From Fusibacter paucivorans (GTDB lineage Bacteria; Bacillota; Clostridia; Peptostreptococcales; Acidaminobacteraceae), in assembly GCF_018390735.1 (NCBI RefSeq), contig NZ_JAHBCL010000008.1:80923-144922 (forward strand): a stretch of 64,000 nt of DNA, in the 5' to 3' direction. Below the pieces are notes generated by a model. The model saw nothing but the letters and a program-made list of their open reading frames with translations, made no database searches and was not told the origin of the DNA. The position numbers and the translations under genes are program-made. Below, piece by piece: positions 1 to 8,347 of the stretch (positions within the stretch are counted from its first letter, which is position 1; each line of letters begins with the position of its first letter).

Positions 1-816
1 GAAGCCTCTGATAAAATAGCGGCGGCCGACTTGGATTTTCACCTTTTCTATGACAGTAATGATGAAATGGGCCAGCTTTGCGCCTCTTTTGAAACCATGC
101 GTGGCGCACTGGACGAAAATAACCGTACGATGTGGCGCGCCATGGAGGAGCGTAAGCGGCTTAACGCCACCTTTTCCCACGATTTGCGAACGCCGCTTAC
201 AGTACTGCGTGGATATACTGACTTTTTAAAAAACTATCTGCCTCAGGGAAAGGTTTCCAAAGAAAAACTGTTGTCCACGATTTCTACCATGTCCGGGCAC
301 ATTGACAGATTGGAAAAATACACATGTCAGATGAGTGAAATTCAAAAGCTGGAGGATATCACATTCAATCCGCAGAATGTGGAAATCCATACTCTTGTCC
401 GCCAGTTTAAAAGCACAGCAGAGCTTCTTTCTCAGAATACTGAGCTGATCCTGAGCTTTGCAGATGAAACTAAAGGGAGCCACATGATGCTGGATACAGC
501 CCTTATCATGCGAGTTTATGAAAATTTAATTTCCAATGCCATCCGGTACGCAAAAAGTACCGTCAGCGTTGACATAAAGAGTGCGGATAGAATGCTTCTC
601 ATTGACATTGCTGATGATGGGCAGGGCTTTTCGGAGGAAGATTTGCAAATGGCGCTGAAACCCTATTATCAGCGAAAGTCCGGTGGCGCTGAACTTCATT
701 TTGGACTTGGTCTGTATATCAGTAAGATACTGTGTGAAAAACATGGAGGAATAATAATCATTGGAAACACACAAAGCCGCGGCGCTACGGTGGCGGCAAG
801 TTTTATGGCTAAATGA
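1..816 (+). CDS. Sensor histidine kinase, C-terminal part (cut by left edge)
   Basis: The frame is open to the first base of the window, so the N-terminal sensor and membrane part are missing. What remains is the end of a HAMP-like linker, an H-box FSHDLRTPLTV with the phospho-acceptor His at bases 178-180, an N-box (ENLISNAIRYA), a G1 box (DDGQGF) and a G2 box (FGLGLYISK). These define a membrane sensor kinase that autophosphorylates and passes phosphate to a response regulator, probably encoded just outside the window. The ABC ATPase/FtsX pair follows 80 bases downstream, an arrangement typical of Bce/Lan-type modules that sense and resist antimicrobial peptides or envelope stress. The exact ligand is unknown. 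Confidence 0.93.
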   Translation, partial: EASDKIAAADLDFHLFYDSNDEMGQLCASFETMRGALDENNRTMWRAMEERKRLNATFSHDLRTPLTVLRGYTDFLKNYLPQGKVSKEKLLSTISTMSGHIDRLEKYTCQMSEIQKLEDITFNPQNVEIHTLVRQFKSTAELLSQNTELILSFADETKGSHMMLDTALIMRVYENLISNAIRYAKSTVSVDIKSADRMLLIDIADDGQGFSEEDLQMALKPYYQRKSGGAELHFGLGLYISKILCEKHGGIIIIGNTQSRGATVAASFMAK

Positions 817-857
817 AAATTGAGATAAAGTTGAAAGAAAATAGAAGTTTGCGTTTT

Positions 858-895
858 ACACTCTCCTTGTTATCAAAAATAAGGAGGGTGTTTTT
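858..895 (+). terminator. Intrinsic terminator whose 3' arm is the SD of the next gene
   Basis: Arms ACACTCTCCTT (858-868) and AAGGAGGGTGT (881-891) pair over 11 bp with one G-U wobble, then TTTTT runs directly into the ATG at 896. The hairpin can both end the kinase transcript and hide the Shine-Dalgarno of the ABC ATPase gene. See findings. Confidence 0.75.
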
Positions 896-1579
896 ATGTT
901 ATCTAAAGAAAGTGAGATTGTCCTCCGGGCAAACGGATTAATGAAATACTATGGGGCTGAGCCAAACCTTGTAAAAGCTCTGGACGGGATTGATTTAACT
1001 GTCTCTAAGGGTGAATTTGTGTCGGTTGTGGGAACATCCGGCAGCGGGAAAACGACGCTGCTGCATATGCTTGGTGGCCTCGACGCTCCAACTGCCGGCA
1101 GCGTTGAAGTTGGTGGTAAAGAACTGTCAAAGATGAATGACGAGGCGCTCGCTGTATTCCGGCGCAGAAACGTCGGCTTCATCTTCCAGAATTATAATTT
1201 GGTGCCCGTACTCAATGTCTATGAAAATATTACGCTTCCTGTTGAATTGGATGGTAAGACACCGGACCGGGCGTTTATAGACGAGGTTATACAAATGCTT
1301 GGCCTCACCAAAAAACTTCAAAATCTTCCAAACAACTTATCCGGCGGTCAGCAGCAGCGTGTTGCCATTGCTAGAGCGCTTTCGGCTAAACCAGCCGTCA
1401 TTCTCGCGGATGAACCCACCGGAAATCTGGACAGCGGAACCAGCCGCGACGTTATGGCACTTCTGAAATCCACCAGCGAAAAATTCAATCAGACAATTGT
1501 GATGATTACCCACAATCAGGAGATTGCTCGGCTTGCAGACCGGAGCATCCATATCGAGGACGGCAGAATTGTCGCGTAG
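896..1579 (+). CDS. ABC transporter ATP-binding protein (MacB/BceA type)
   Basis: This 227-residue cytoplasmic ATPase has Walker [10 protein letters not shown], a Q-loop in [10 protein letters not shown], signature LSGGQQQR, Walker B AVILADEP followed by TGNLDSG, and a switch His in MITHNQE. Length and motif spelling match the family that partners large FtsX-like permeases (LolD, MacB, BceA), which move lipids or peptides by mechanotransmission rather than classic import. The start is supported by AAGGAGGG at 881-888. The permease follows almost without gap, so the two proteins form one transporter, probably for resistance to an envelope-active compound sensed by the upstream kinase. The substrate is an inference. 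Confidence 0.93.
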   Translation: MLSKESEIVLRANGLMKYYGAEPNLVKALDGIDLTVSKGEFVSVVGTSGSGKTTLLHMLGGLDAPTAGSVEVGGKELSKMNDEALAVFRRRNVGFIFQNYNLVPVLNVYENITLPVELDGKTPDRAFIDEVIQMLGLTKKLQNLPNNLSGGQQQRVAIARALSAKPAVILADEPTGNLDSGTSRDVMALLKSTSEKFNQTIVMITHNQEIARLADRSIHIEDGRIVA

Positions 1580-1591
1580 GAGATGAACTTG

Positions 1592-4081
1592 ATGAAGCAG
1601 AAAAACAACATTGTAAAAAAACTGACTCGGCGCACGCTGGTGGCTAACCGCCCACGAAATAGAACGATCATAGCGGCCATTGTACTGACAACCCTGTTGC
1701 TTTCCTCCGTGTTCAGTGTCGGCATGAGTTATCTAGAATCTGTTCAGGCGCAGCAGGTGCGCTTAATGGGCACGACGGCACAGGTCGCGGTAACCCATGC
1801 CACGACGGAACAGGTGGAAAAGTTGCAAAATCTGTCTTATGTTCAATCCGTCGGTCTTCAGCACAATGTCGGTGCGTTGAAAATAACATCCGACATGAAA
1901 GATATGACAATCTCTCTGCACTGGTACGATCAGACGGAGTGGGAAACGTTTCGTAAGCCAGCTTATGCTAACGTCATGGGAAACTATCCGGAGCAGGAAA
2001 ATGAAATCATGGTTCCGCTGTGGATTCTTCAGAACATGGGAATTGACAATCCGCAGATCGGCATGGAAATGCCACTGGCGTTTTACCTTGGCGATGAAAG
2101 AGGCGTTTCTCAAACAAAGACCTTTGTGCTGTCCGGATATTGCACGGATTATTCCCATATTCGCACAGGGAACATTGGTTCCATTTTGGTTTCAGAAACA
2201 TTCGCAGAGCAAAGCGGAAATACTGTCGAAAAGGACGGAGCCGCTTCTGTTACTTATAACGACAGTAAAAATATTGATCGATACAACGAGCGGTTAAAGC
2301 AGGATTTGGTCATTACAGAAGATCAGCAGGTGAGGACTGTTCCGATGTATGACGCCTCCGGCAAGAGTGGCTTCATAACAGCACTTGCCTTTACGGCTGT
2401 GATTTTATTCCTGATGCTGACCGGCTATCTGCTGATCTATAATGTTTTTTATATTTCCGTATCAAAGGACATCCGTTTCTATGGCCTTCTAAAAATAGTT
2501 GGTACAGCTCCGCGGCAGCTGCGAAAAATGGTCATTGGGCAGGCACTTTTACTGGCAGCGATCGGAATCCCTGCTGGACTTGCTGTGGGGGCAGCCATGT
2601 CTTTTGCCGCTGTCCCCATGGCGCTCAACATGGCCAATCTCGAAACGGGCGTTATTGTTTCCTTTCATCCTGCTATTTTTATAGGCGCCGCCCTTTTTGC
2701 ACTGATCACGACGGTGTTGGGAGCGGCCAAGTCCGCTCGGACTGCTGCAAAAATCTCTCCTGTGGAGGCTCTGCGCTACACGGGCGCACATAGCCGCAGG
2801 ATACGGCAACACGGGACGAGCGGCGGAAGTCCTTTATGGATGGCATGGCGTAATATTTTTCGGGATCGCAAGCGCACGGCAATCGTTCTCCTGTCCCTCT
2901 TCTTGGGGATTACGACGTTTATGGTGGTGACCACTCTGGTTTCTAGCATGAACACGGATCATTATATTGCATCTTATGTTCAAAACGACTTTATTCTGAA
3001 GAACAATACGCTGGAATCCATCGCAACGGCTTACGGAAAAGCTGAAAAGCAAAAATTTGATGCGCCACTTCTTGCTAAGCTGAAGAATATAAGCGGGATC
3101 ACCAACTTTCATACCACCAGTATAGAAAAGATGTGTATGACCTATGACTCTGCGAAATTATCCAAGCATATAAACTGGTTCTGTAAAAAATTCAATGTTG
3201 AGGAAGAACTAACGGATCAGCAAATTCAGGATAATTTCTGGGGCTATCTCATTGGGCTGGATAGCTCCTATATAGAAGCATTTAACCAGACCAGCGACAT
3301 GACGATTGATGTCGATGCCTTCGAGGATGGCGATATCGCCCTGATCGGAACGAATGATCCGGAGCTTTATACAGATGTGACGGAAATGGATATTTTTATT
3401 TCTTCCGCAGGGACCAGCAAGCAATTTGCGCTTGGCGGCTTTGCACCGTTTGGATTTCAATATGCCGGAGGCGGCATGGCGCCGAACATTTACGTATCCG
3501 AAGCCGCGCTCCAGGCGCTTGTGTCCGTTCCAAAGATCTACAAAGTCAATATTGACGTGGAGGACGGACAGGAAGAACAGGCGCTCGAAGAAATTAAAAC
3601 GCTTATGGATGGCGACAATGAGATTTCAAGAACGTCTAAGCTGGAACAGCAGGAAGCGATGATGGACGTCAAGCTGATGTTGTACATTCTGGGTGGTGGG
3701 ATTGCACTGGTTCTTGCTTTCATAGGCGTTCTGAATTTTACCAACGTTATGGTGACGGGTGTCATGGCCCGTAAGCGGGAGCTTGCCATGCTGGAGAGCG
3801 TTGGTATGACGAAGCGGCAGATACGACAAATGCTGATCGCAGAGGGAGTGGGATACGGCGTTATTTCGATGCTGTCGATTGGAACGCTGGGAAGCGCTTT
3901 GACCTACGGGATTTTTACACTGTTTCGACAGCAGGCGGATTACGCCGTTTTCACCTTTCCGATTATACAGATGCTTGTTGCAGTTACGGTAGTACTGATC
4001 ATGTGCATTGTCACACCTTGGCTAGCTTATCTTTTTCTTCATCACGATAGCCTTGTTGAAAGACTCCACAAAGCTGAGTGA
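1592..4081 (+). CDS. FtsX-like ABC transporter permease
   Basis: Large permease (829 residues from this start). One transmembrane helix lies near the N-terminus, a long extracytoplasmic domain follows, then a triple-helix FtsX block around residues 260-390; a second block of the same design ends with three helices at about 690-820. This duplicated FtsX architecture is typical of BceB/YknZ-like permeases. An earlier ATG at 1583 directly abuts AGGAG (1578-1582), leaving no spacer, so the ATG at 1592 with a 9-base spacer is preferred. It is co-transcribed with the ATPase at 896-1579. A terminator-like hairpin follows at 4134-4166. The transported compound cannot be read from the sequence. Confidence 0.88.
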   Translation: MKQKNNIVKKLTRRTLVANRPRNRTIIAAIVLTTLLLSSVFSVGMSYLESVQAQQVRLMGTTAQVAVTHATTEQVEKLQNLSYVQSVGLQHNVGALKITSDMKDMTISLHWYDQTEWETFRKPAYANVMGNYPEQENEIMVPLWILQNMGIDNPQIGMEMPLAFYLGDERGVSQTKTFVLSGYCTDYSHIRTGNIGSILVSETFAEQSGNTVEKDGAASVTYNDSKNIDRYNERLKQDLVITEDQQVRTVPMYDASGKSGFITALAFTAVILFLMLTGYLLIYNVFYISVSKDIRFYGLLKIVGTAPRQLRKMVIGQALLLAAIGIPAGLAVGAAMSFAAVPMALNMANLETGVIVSFHPAIFIGAALFALITTVLGAAKSARTAAKISPVEALRYTGAHSRRIRQHGTSGGSPLWMAWRNIFRDRKRTAIVLLSLFLGITTFMVVTTLVSSMNTDHYIASYVQNDFILKNNTLESIATAYGKAEKQKFDAPLLAKLKNISGITNFHTTSIEKMCMTYDSAKLSKHINWFCKKFNVEEELTDQQIQDNFWGYLIGLDSSYIEAFNQTSDMTIDVDAFEDGDIALIGTNDPELYTDVTEMDIFISSAGTSKQFALGGFAPFGFQYAGGGMAPNIYVSEAALQALVSVPKIYKVNIDVEDGQEEQALEEIKTLMDGDNEISRTSKLEQQEAMMDVKLMLYILGGGIALVLAFIGVLNFTNVMVTGVMARKRELAMLESVGMTKRQIRQMLIAEGVGYGVISMLSIGTLGSALTYGIFTLFRQQADYAVFTFPIIQMLVAVTVVLIMCIVTPWLAYLFLHHDSLVERLHKAE

Positions 4082-4133
4082 ATAAATTTTTTATGGAAGT
4101 ATTCCGCACATTAGGTAAAAGGCAATATTCACA

Positions 4134-4166
4134 TTCCTCCAGACTTGCGGGTTTGGAGGGATTTTC
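4134..4166 (+). terminator. Intrinsic terminator after the ABC permease
   Basis: CCTCCA (4136-4141) pairs with TGGAGG (4154-4159), extendable by a wobble and an A-T pair, with a 12-base loop and a short T-rich tail. The rest of 4167-4388 holds no gene I can support. Confidence 0.6.
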
Positions 4167-4388
4167 TATGCACATTCAAAATGCTAGGAGTCTCAGGCGA
4201 CCGCGTACCGGATGGGCTAAAATATGCGGCGGTTAGAAAGCGCGGCAAACACTCCCCGTTTCGCAGTTATCGGAGGTACGAAAGTTGCGGTTGTTAAATA
4301 GAGTCTCTGATCACAGATGCTGCGGCATTGATTATAGATAAAACTTGTCAATAATGTAGACAATAATAGAATTGATTGCTATAATCAA

Positions 4389-4417
4389 TTGACAATGATT
4401 ATCATTCGTGATAATAT
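4389..4417 (+). promoter_or_regulatory. feo promoter with overlapping Fur box
   Basis: TTGACA (4389-4394), a 17-base spacer and TAATAT (4412-4417) form a sigma-70-type promoter. Within it GACAATGATTATCATTCGT (4391-4409) matches the 19-base Fur consensus at about 15 positions, so iron-bound Fur would block RNA polymerase. It lies 65 bases upstream of the feoA start. Confidence 0.8.
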
Positions 4418-4481
4418 TTTTGTGTAATTATTATCAATTAGTGCATAATACGGCATGTTCAATATCGAATGGGAGGCGACA

Positions 4482-4751
4482 ATGGTAGGATTGTTTGCAA
4501 ATGCATTTGGACTTAAAACGAGGTCAGAAAGACCGACATCATTGGAGAGCGCAGCTATTGGCGAAACCTATACAATCAATTCAATTGAGACGACAGATAG
4601 CGAAATGAAGCATTTTTTGTTCACACTTGGCTGTTTTGAAGGCGAGCGTGTAACGCTGGTATCTGTTTTATCTGATTTATATGTGATTTCAGTGAAAGAT
4701 GCACGCTACAGCATCGATCGAGAACTGGCAAGTGCAATCGGTATTGATTAA
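4482..4751 (+). CDS. feoA: FeoA-family ferrous iron transport protein
   Basis: A small protein of 89 residues with the FeoA SH3-like fold pattern: a hydrophobic core, a central LGCFEGERVTLVS segment, and a C-terminal YVISVKDARYSIDRELA segment (FeoA proteins carry the known pattern of an SH3-like beta barrel ending in such a segment). FeoA is cytoplasmic and supports the FeoB channel. The ATG at 4455 lacks a ribosome site, whereas GGGAGG at 4471-4476 lies five bases before the ATG at 4482, so the shorter start is chosen. feoB follows after 113 bases that contain a second Fur box. Iron-repressed expression is expected. Confidence 0.85.
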   Translation: MVGLFANAFGLKTRSERPTSLESAAIGETYTINSIETTDSEMKHFLFTLGCFEGERVTLVSVLSDLYVISVKDARYSIDRELASAIGID

Positions 4752-4782
4752 GTCGGCAGGATTATTTTTTTAAATTATTAAT

Positions 4783-4801
4783 GAGAATGATTATCGAAAT
4801 C
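4783..4801 (+). promoter_or_regulatory. Second Fur box, between feoA and feoB
   Basis: GAGAATGATTATCGAAATC matches the Fur consensus at about 15 of 19 positions. It suggests a separate iron-controlled entry point for feoB, though I see no clear -35/-10 pair with it. Confidence 0.6.
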
Positions 4802-4864
4802 ATCAAATCGCTTATTTTTTAAATCATTCTATGAGAACACTTGAAATGGAACTAGGAGGAAATT

Positions 4865-6880
4865 ATGAAAATTGCATTGGCGGGAAATCCGAACAGTGGG
4901 AAAACGACGCTTTTCAATGCGTTGACTGGGAGCCAAGAGAAAGTAGGCAACTGGGCGGGGGTGACCATTGAGAAGAAATTTGGCACACTAAAATCGAAGT
5001 ACAATCCGACGAAAGAAGCGATTGAAATTGTCGATTTGCCGGGTGCGTATTCAATGTCGCCTTTTACATCAGAAGAAAGTATTACACGTGCTTTTGTCGT
5101 GGATGAACATCCTGATGTCATTATCAATATTGTCGATGCAACCAATCTGAGCCGATCGCTCTTTTTTACAACGCAGTTATTGGACTTGGGCATTCCCGTT
5201 GTCGTCGCATTAAATAAAACGGATTTGCTGACGCGTGATCAGACGGTATTGGATATCAAAGGATTGACTAATCGCATGAAGTGTACATTTGTCAAGACGA
5301 TTGCAACCAAGACACAGGAAAATGGGCTGGACGCGCTTATTAAAGAAGCAATGGCCAAAGGCGGCCAAAAGCAAGCAACGCCTTTTCAAGTGCCGGATGA
5401 AGCACTGAAAGCAGCTCAATATGATGCGAAGATTGCAGAAACGCAGGATCGCGCGCGTTATGATTTTGTTAAAGAAGTTGTTAGGAGTGTTGAAAAGAGA
5501 CAGGTCGAAAACAGACGTGAAACAATGCAGGACAAAGTGGATCGAATCGTTGCGCATCGGTGGCTGGGCATTCCGATATTTGGCGCAGTCATGTGGCTGG
5601 TCTTTTCAGTTTCTCAAACCCATTTAGGACCATTCCTAGCAGATACATTTGTTGGTTGGATAGATGCTTTTTACGGTGTTGTTGAAGGCGCGATGGGAGA
5701 CAGTGTTTCACCACTCTTATCATCGCTGCTGCTCGATGGCGTCATCGGTGGTGTTGGCGCAGTCGTCGGTTTCTTGCCGCTGATTATGGTGCTGTTCTTT
5801 ATGCTGGCATTGCTTGAAGACTGTGGCTATATGGCACGTGTTGCCGTGGTCATGGATCGCTTTTTAAAACGCGTTGGCCTATCAGGTAAATCGATCATCC
5901 CAATGGTGATTGGAACAGGATGTGCGATTCCCGGTATTATGGCGACGCGTACCATTAAAAATGAAAGACAGCGTCGAACGACGGCGATGCTCACGCCATT
6001 TATGCCATGCGGCGCAAAACTGCCGGTAATCGCATTGTTCTCAGGTGCTTTTTTCAGTGATGCGGCATGGGTGGGGACAACCATGTACTTTATGGGTATT
6101 GCACTTATTATTTTCGGTGCAATGATCGTCGTGAGAATTACAGGTGAGAAGAACAAACGGACTTATTTTATCATGGAATTACCGGAATATCGTTTTCCGA
6201 GTATAAAACGTGCAACACTGTCAATGCTGGATCGCGGAAAAGCGTTTATTATTAAAGCAGGAACGATTATTTTACTCTGTAACGCGCTTGTGCAGGTTAT
6301 GCAGACGTTCAACTGGCAATTCCAAGTTGTTGAAGAAGGCATGGAAAGCACCAGTATTTTAGCATCAATTGCTTCACCGTTTGCGGTACTTTTGATTCCG
6401 CTTGGATTTGGTGCATGGCAGCTTGCAGCAGCTGCTATAACCGGCTTTATTGCAAAAGAGAATGTCGTTGGAACACTTGCAGTCGTCTACGGGATTACAA
6501 ACTTTATTGATACCGATGCACTGGAACTCGTCAGCGGCAGCAGCAGTGTTGCTGAAATCATGGGATTGACATCGGCAGCTGCATTAGCGTATCTTGTCTT
6601 TAATCTGTTTACACCGCCTTGTTTTGCAGCAATTGGTGCAATGAATGCCGAAATGGAAAATAAAAAGTGGCTCTTTGGCGGCATTGCCTTTCAATTAGGA
6701 ACGGGTTATGTGACTGCATTTATTGTTTATCAAGTAGGAACCTTGTTGACAACAGGTTCTGTTGGAACCGGTTTTATACCTGGCATCATTGTTGTCGGTG
6801 TCATGATCGTGGCTGTCATTGCAATGATGCGCCGCGGTGATCGCATGGCGGTGCCAAAACCGGAGGCTCATTTGGCCTAG
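4865..6880 (+). CDS. feoB: Ferrous iron transporter FeoB
   Basis: FeoB is a GTPase-linked membrane permease that imports Fe(II) under anoxic conditions. The N-terminal G domain shows G1 GNPNSGKTT, G3 DLPG and G4 NKTD; a helical spacer follows (about 170-225), then a polytopic membrane part with the conserved GCAIPG and MPCGAKLPV segments (about 350-385) and a second gate-type half to residue 660. At 671 residues it is of usual length. AGGAGG at 4854-4859 supports the start. It is the second gene of the feo operon behind two Fur boxes and is followed after eight bases by a small Cys-rich partner. Confidence 0.97.
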   Translation: MKIALAGNPNSGKTTLFNALTGSQEKVGNWAGVTIEKKFGTLKSKYNPTKEAIEIVDLPGAYSMSPFTSEESITRAFVVDEHPDVIINIVDATNLSRSLFFTTQLLDLGIPVVVALNKTDLLTRDQTVLDIKGLTNRMKCTFVKTIATKTQENGLDALIKEAMAKGGQKQATPFQVPDEALKAAQYDAKIAETQDRARYDFVKEVVRSVEKRQVENRRETMQDKVDRIVAHRWLGIPIFGAVMWLVFSVSQTHLGPFLADTFVGWIDAFYGVVEGAMGDSVSPLLSSLLLDGVIGGVGAVVGFLPLIMVLFFMLALLEDCGYMARVAVVMDRFLKRVGLSGKSIIPMVIGTGCAIPGIMATRTIKNERQRRTTAMLTPFMPCGAKLPVIALFSGAFFSDAAWVGTTMYFMGIALIIFGAMIVVRITGEKNKRTYFIMELPEYRFPSIKRATLSMLDRGKAFIIKAGTIILLCNALVQVMQTFNWQFQVVEEGMESTSILASIASPFAVLLIPLGFGAWQLAAAAITGFIAKENVVGTLAVVYGITNFIDTDALELVSGSSSVAEIMGLTSAAALAYLVFNLFTPPCFAAIGAMNAEMENKKWLFGGIAFQLGTGYVTAFIVYQVGTLLTTGSVGTGFIPGIIVVGVMIVAVIAMMRRGDRMAVPKPEAHLA

Positions 6881-6888
6881 GAGATAAA

Positions 6889-7050
6889 ATGGCAAATATA
6901 ATTGTCTTTGGTATTCTGGTTTTATTGTTTGGTTCGGCAATTGTCTATATTGTCAAAGCTAAGCGAAGCGGTGTAAAATGCATTGGCTGTCCGCACAGCG
7001 GCAAAAGCCAGTGCAGCTGTGACGACCAGGTTGTCAATTTTAAACTTTAA
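6889..7050 (+). CDS. FeoB-associated Cys-rich membrane protein
   Basis: This 53-residue ORF starts with one transmembrane helix (residues about 3-22) followed by a basic stretch and a small Cys-rich tail with Cys at 31, 34, 42 and 44 (CIGCPHSGKSQCSC). This is the pattern of the short proteins found directly behind feoB in Firmicutes, annotated as FeoB-associated Cys-rich membrane protein; they may play the part of FeoC or pass iron. TAGGAG overlapping the feoB stop gives a ribosome site. It completes the feo operon; a bidirectional terminator follows. Confidence 0.85.
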   Translation: MANIIVFGILVLLFGSAIVYIVKAKRSGVKCIGCPHSGKSQCSCDDQVVNFKL

Positions 7051-7086
7051 GGGTGTCCTGGCGAACCTCAATGTATTGGACACACA

Positions 7087-7096
7087 TTGTATACAA
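7087..7096. promoter_or_regulatory. Palindrome TTGTATACAA, copy 1
   Basis: A perfect 10-base palindrome between feo and the zinc-ribbon gene. The same 10-mer recurs at 7449-7458. The spelling is like operators of FadR-type GntR regulators. Confidence 0.4.
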
Positions 7097-7118
7097 AAAT
7101 GTGTATGCAAAAATGTAA

Positions 7119-7158
7119 AAGGCCGTATGCAACGAAGAAATCGTTAGCATACGGCCTT
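7119..7158. terminator. Bidirectional intrinsic terminator
   Basis: Perfect 12-base arms, AAGGCCGTATGC (7119-7130) and its complement (7147-7158), lie between the feo operon and the convergent zinc-ribbon gene. Confidence 0.85.
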
Positions 7159-7197
7159 CTTAATGCTTTAATATGAATGTCGTTATCAATATTATGT

Positions 7198-7395
7198 TTA
7201 ATCATAAATCGCACACTGCGGACAATACCACCGTTCGACCATTTCCGTTTCAGCGCCTTCGATTTCCGTATGGTTTGTTGGATCTTCTCCTGGACAAGGT
7301 GCATCCGGAAATTCTGCTGTATTGACACAGTAATTGATCGGAACGACTCTGGTTATCATGGCTTCGCCGCATTCTGGACATTTGTGAGTTGACAT
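7198..7395 (-). CDS. Small zinc-ribbon-like protein of unknown function
   Basis: A 65-residue protein with two CPxC pairs (Cys6/Cys9 in CPEC and Cys58/Cys61 in CPQC), plus Cys23 and Cys34. The outer pairs could hold one zinc or iron atom as a zinc ribbon; the middle is acidic and hydrophilic. There are no membrane segments or signal peptide, so it is probably cytoplasmic. AAAGGAG eight bases upstream supports the start. I do not recognise a named family. It is transcribed alone toward the feo operon and is flanked by two copies of the palindrome TTGTATACAA. Confidence 0.7.
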   Translation of the reverse strand: MSTHKCPECGEAMITRVVPINYCVNTAEFPDAPCPGEDPTNHTEIEGAETEMVERWYCPQCAIYD

Positions 7396-7446
7396 GTCAA
7401 AGTCTCCTTTCTTTTATCGTTTTAAGGAATAACATTTAAATGATCG

Positions 7447-7460
7447 ACTTGTATACAAGT
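7447..7460. promoter_or_regulatory. Palindrome ACTTGTATACAAGT, copy 2
   Basis: A perfect 14-base palindrome in the divergent region between the zinc-ribbon gene and the PrpR_N gene. It contains the 10-mer TTGTATACAA also found at 7087-7096 and is a likely operator for an unidentified regulator. Confidence 0.5.
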
Positions 7461-7636
7461 AGAAAAACAAGTATATGCAAAATTTAAATGAAAAACGTTA
7501 TCATTTACTTGGATATCTGATGACTATATACCCCTTTTCATGTATAGCAAACAGACATGTGTCAGAATGTTCATTGCATCTCAAAAGCGCTTACAGTAAA
7601 ATGAGAGAAGGTAAGTCTACGAAAGGATATATGGAA

Positions 7637-8347
7637 ATGATGAATGATATTGTATTGATTTCTCCGTTTGACGGGTTAAATGCAATGGCGAAAAAGTTAA
7701 TCGAAACTGTACCCTATCAAGACGTTGAAGTCGTTGGCGGCGATTTGATGCAAGGTGTTCACGAGGCGCGAAAAGCTGTGTCACGAGGCGCGGAAGTGAT
7801 TATTTCAAGGGGTGGCACATACTCAAAAATTCTTGAAATTGTGAATATTCCCGTTGTCGAAATAAAACTTACGGCTTTTGATGTATTTAACAGCTTTAAA
7901 GAAATAAGACATATTTCAGCCCCTATAGCCATCGTCGGTTATGAAAATGTCATTCAGGGATATGATATTATTGAAGACTTACTGACGGTGCAAAATATTG
8001 TTAAGCTAACCCTTGATGACACCGAATCGGTTGATTCGCAGATTAAAAAGCTAATGGCGCAAGGGATTGAAGTCTTTGTTGGTGATACAATTGTCAATTC
8101 GGTTGCTAAGAAGTATGGCTGTAAAAGCTATATGATCGAATCGGGCGAAACGGCTATTGCCAATGCCATTGACGAAGCGATACGCATTTTAAATGCTATA
8201 AAATCCGATCGAGAGCGCATGAAGCGCTATATGGCTGTTATTGATAATACCAGTATTGTAATAAACCTCACAAGTGAAATAACCGCGGCCCACTCCCTAA
8301 GGCTGCGGTTGTTTCTTTTTTGTCAGTGTATTTATTTCGCTTCTTGA
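7637..8347 (+). CDS. Orphan PrpR_N sensor-domain protein, probably a truncated activator
   Basis: The protein is a PrpR N-terminal domain (ligand-sensing domain of propionate-type sigma-54 activators): an ISPFDGLNAMAKKLI start, then EVIISRGGTYSKI and PVVEIKLTAFDV, the same order as in the intact activator at 17239. It stops where a PAS domain should begin; AAA+ and HTH parts are absent. GAAAGGA at 7621-7627 fits the ATG at 7637 (or 7631) better than the far upstream ATG at 7475. The frame reads through a terminator (8281-8321) and ends 16 bases inside the convergent amidase gene, so its tail is not natural. It is either a decayed activator or a free-standing sensor. Confidence 0.65.
   Translation: MMNDIVLISPFDGLNAMAKKLIETVPYQDVEVVGGDLMQGVHEARKAVSRGAEVIISRGGTYSKILEIVNIPVVEIKLTAFDVFNSFKEIRHISAPIAIVGYENVIQGYDIIEDLLTVQNIVKLTLDDTESVDSQIKKLMAQGIEVFVGDTIVNSVAKKYGCKSYMIESGETAIANAIDEAIRILNAIKSDRERMKRYMAVIDNTSIVINLTSEITAAHSLRLRLFLFCQCIYFAS
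8281..8321 (+). terminator. Intrinsic terminator inside the end of the PrpR_N reading frame
   Basis: AACCGCGGCC (8281-8290) pairs with GGCTGCGGTT (8301-8310) with one G-U wobble, followed by a T-rich run. Transcription from the plus strand should end here, before the formal stop codon at 8345-8347. Confidence 0.75.

Noticed and set aside
4181..4297. 38-codon ORF between the ABC permease and feoA
   Set aside because: No ribosome site, no recognisable family, and it lies right behind a terminator. It may be a gene remnant but nothing supports expression.
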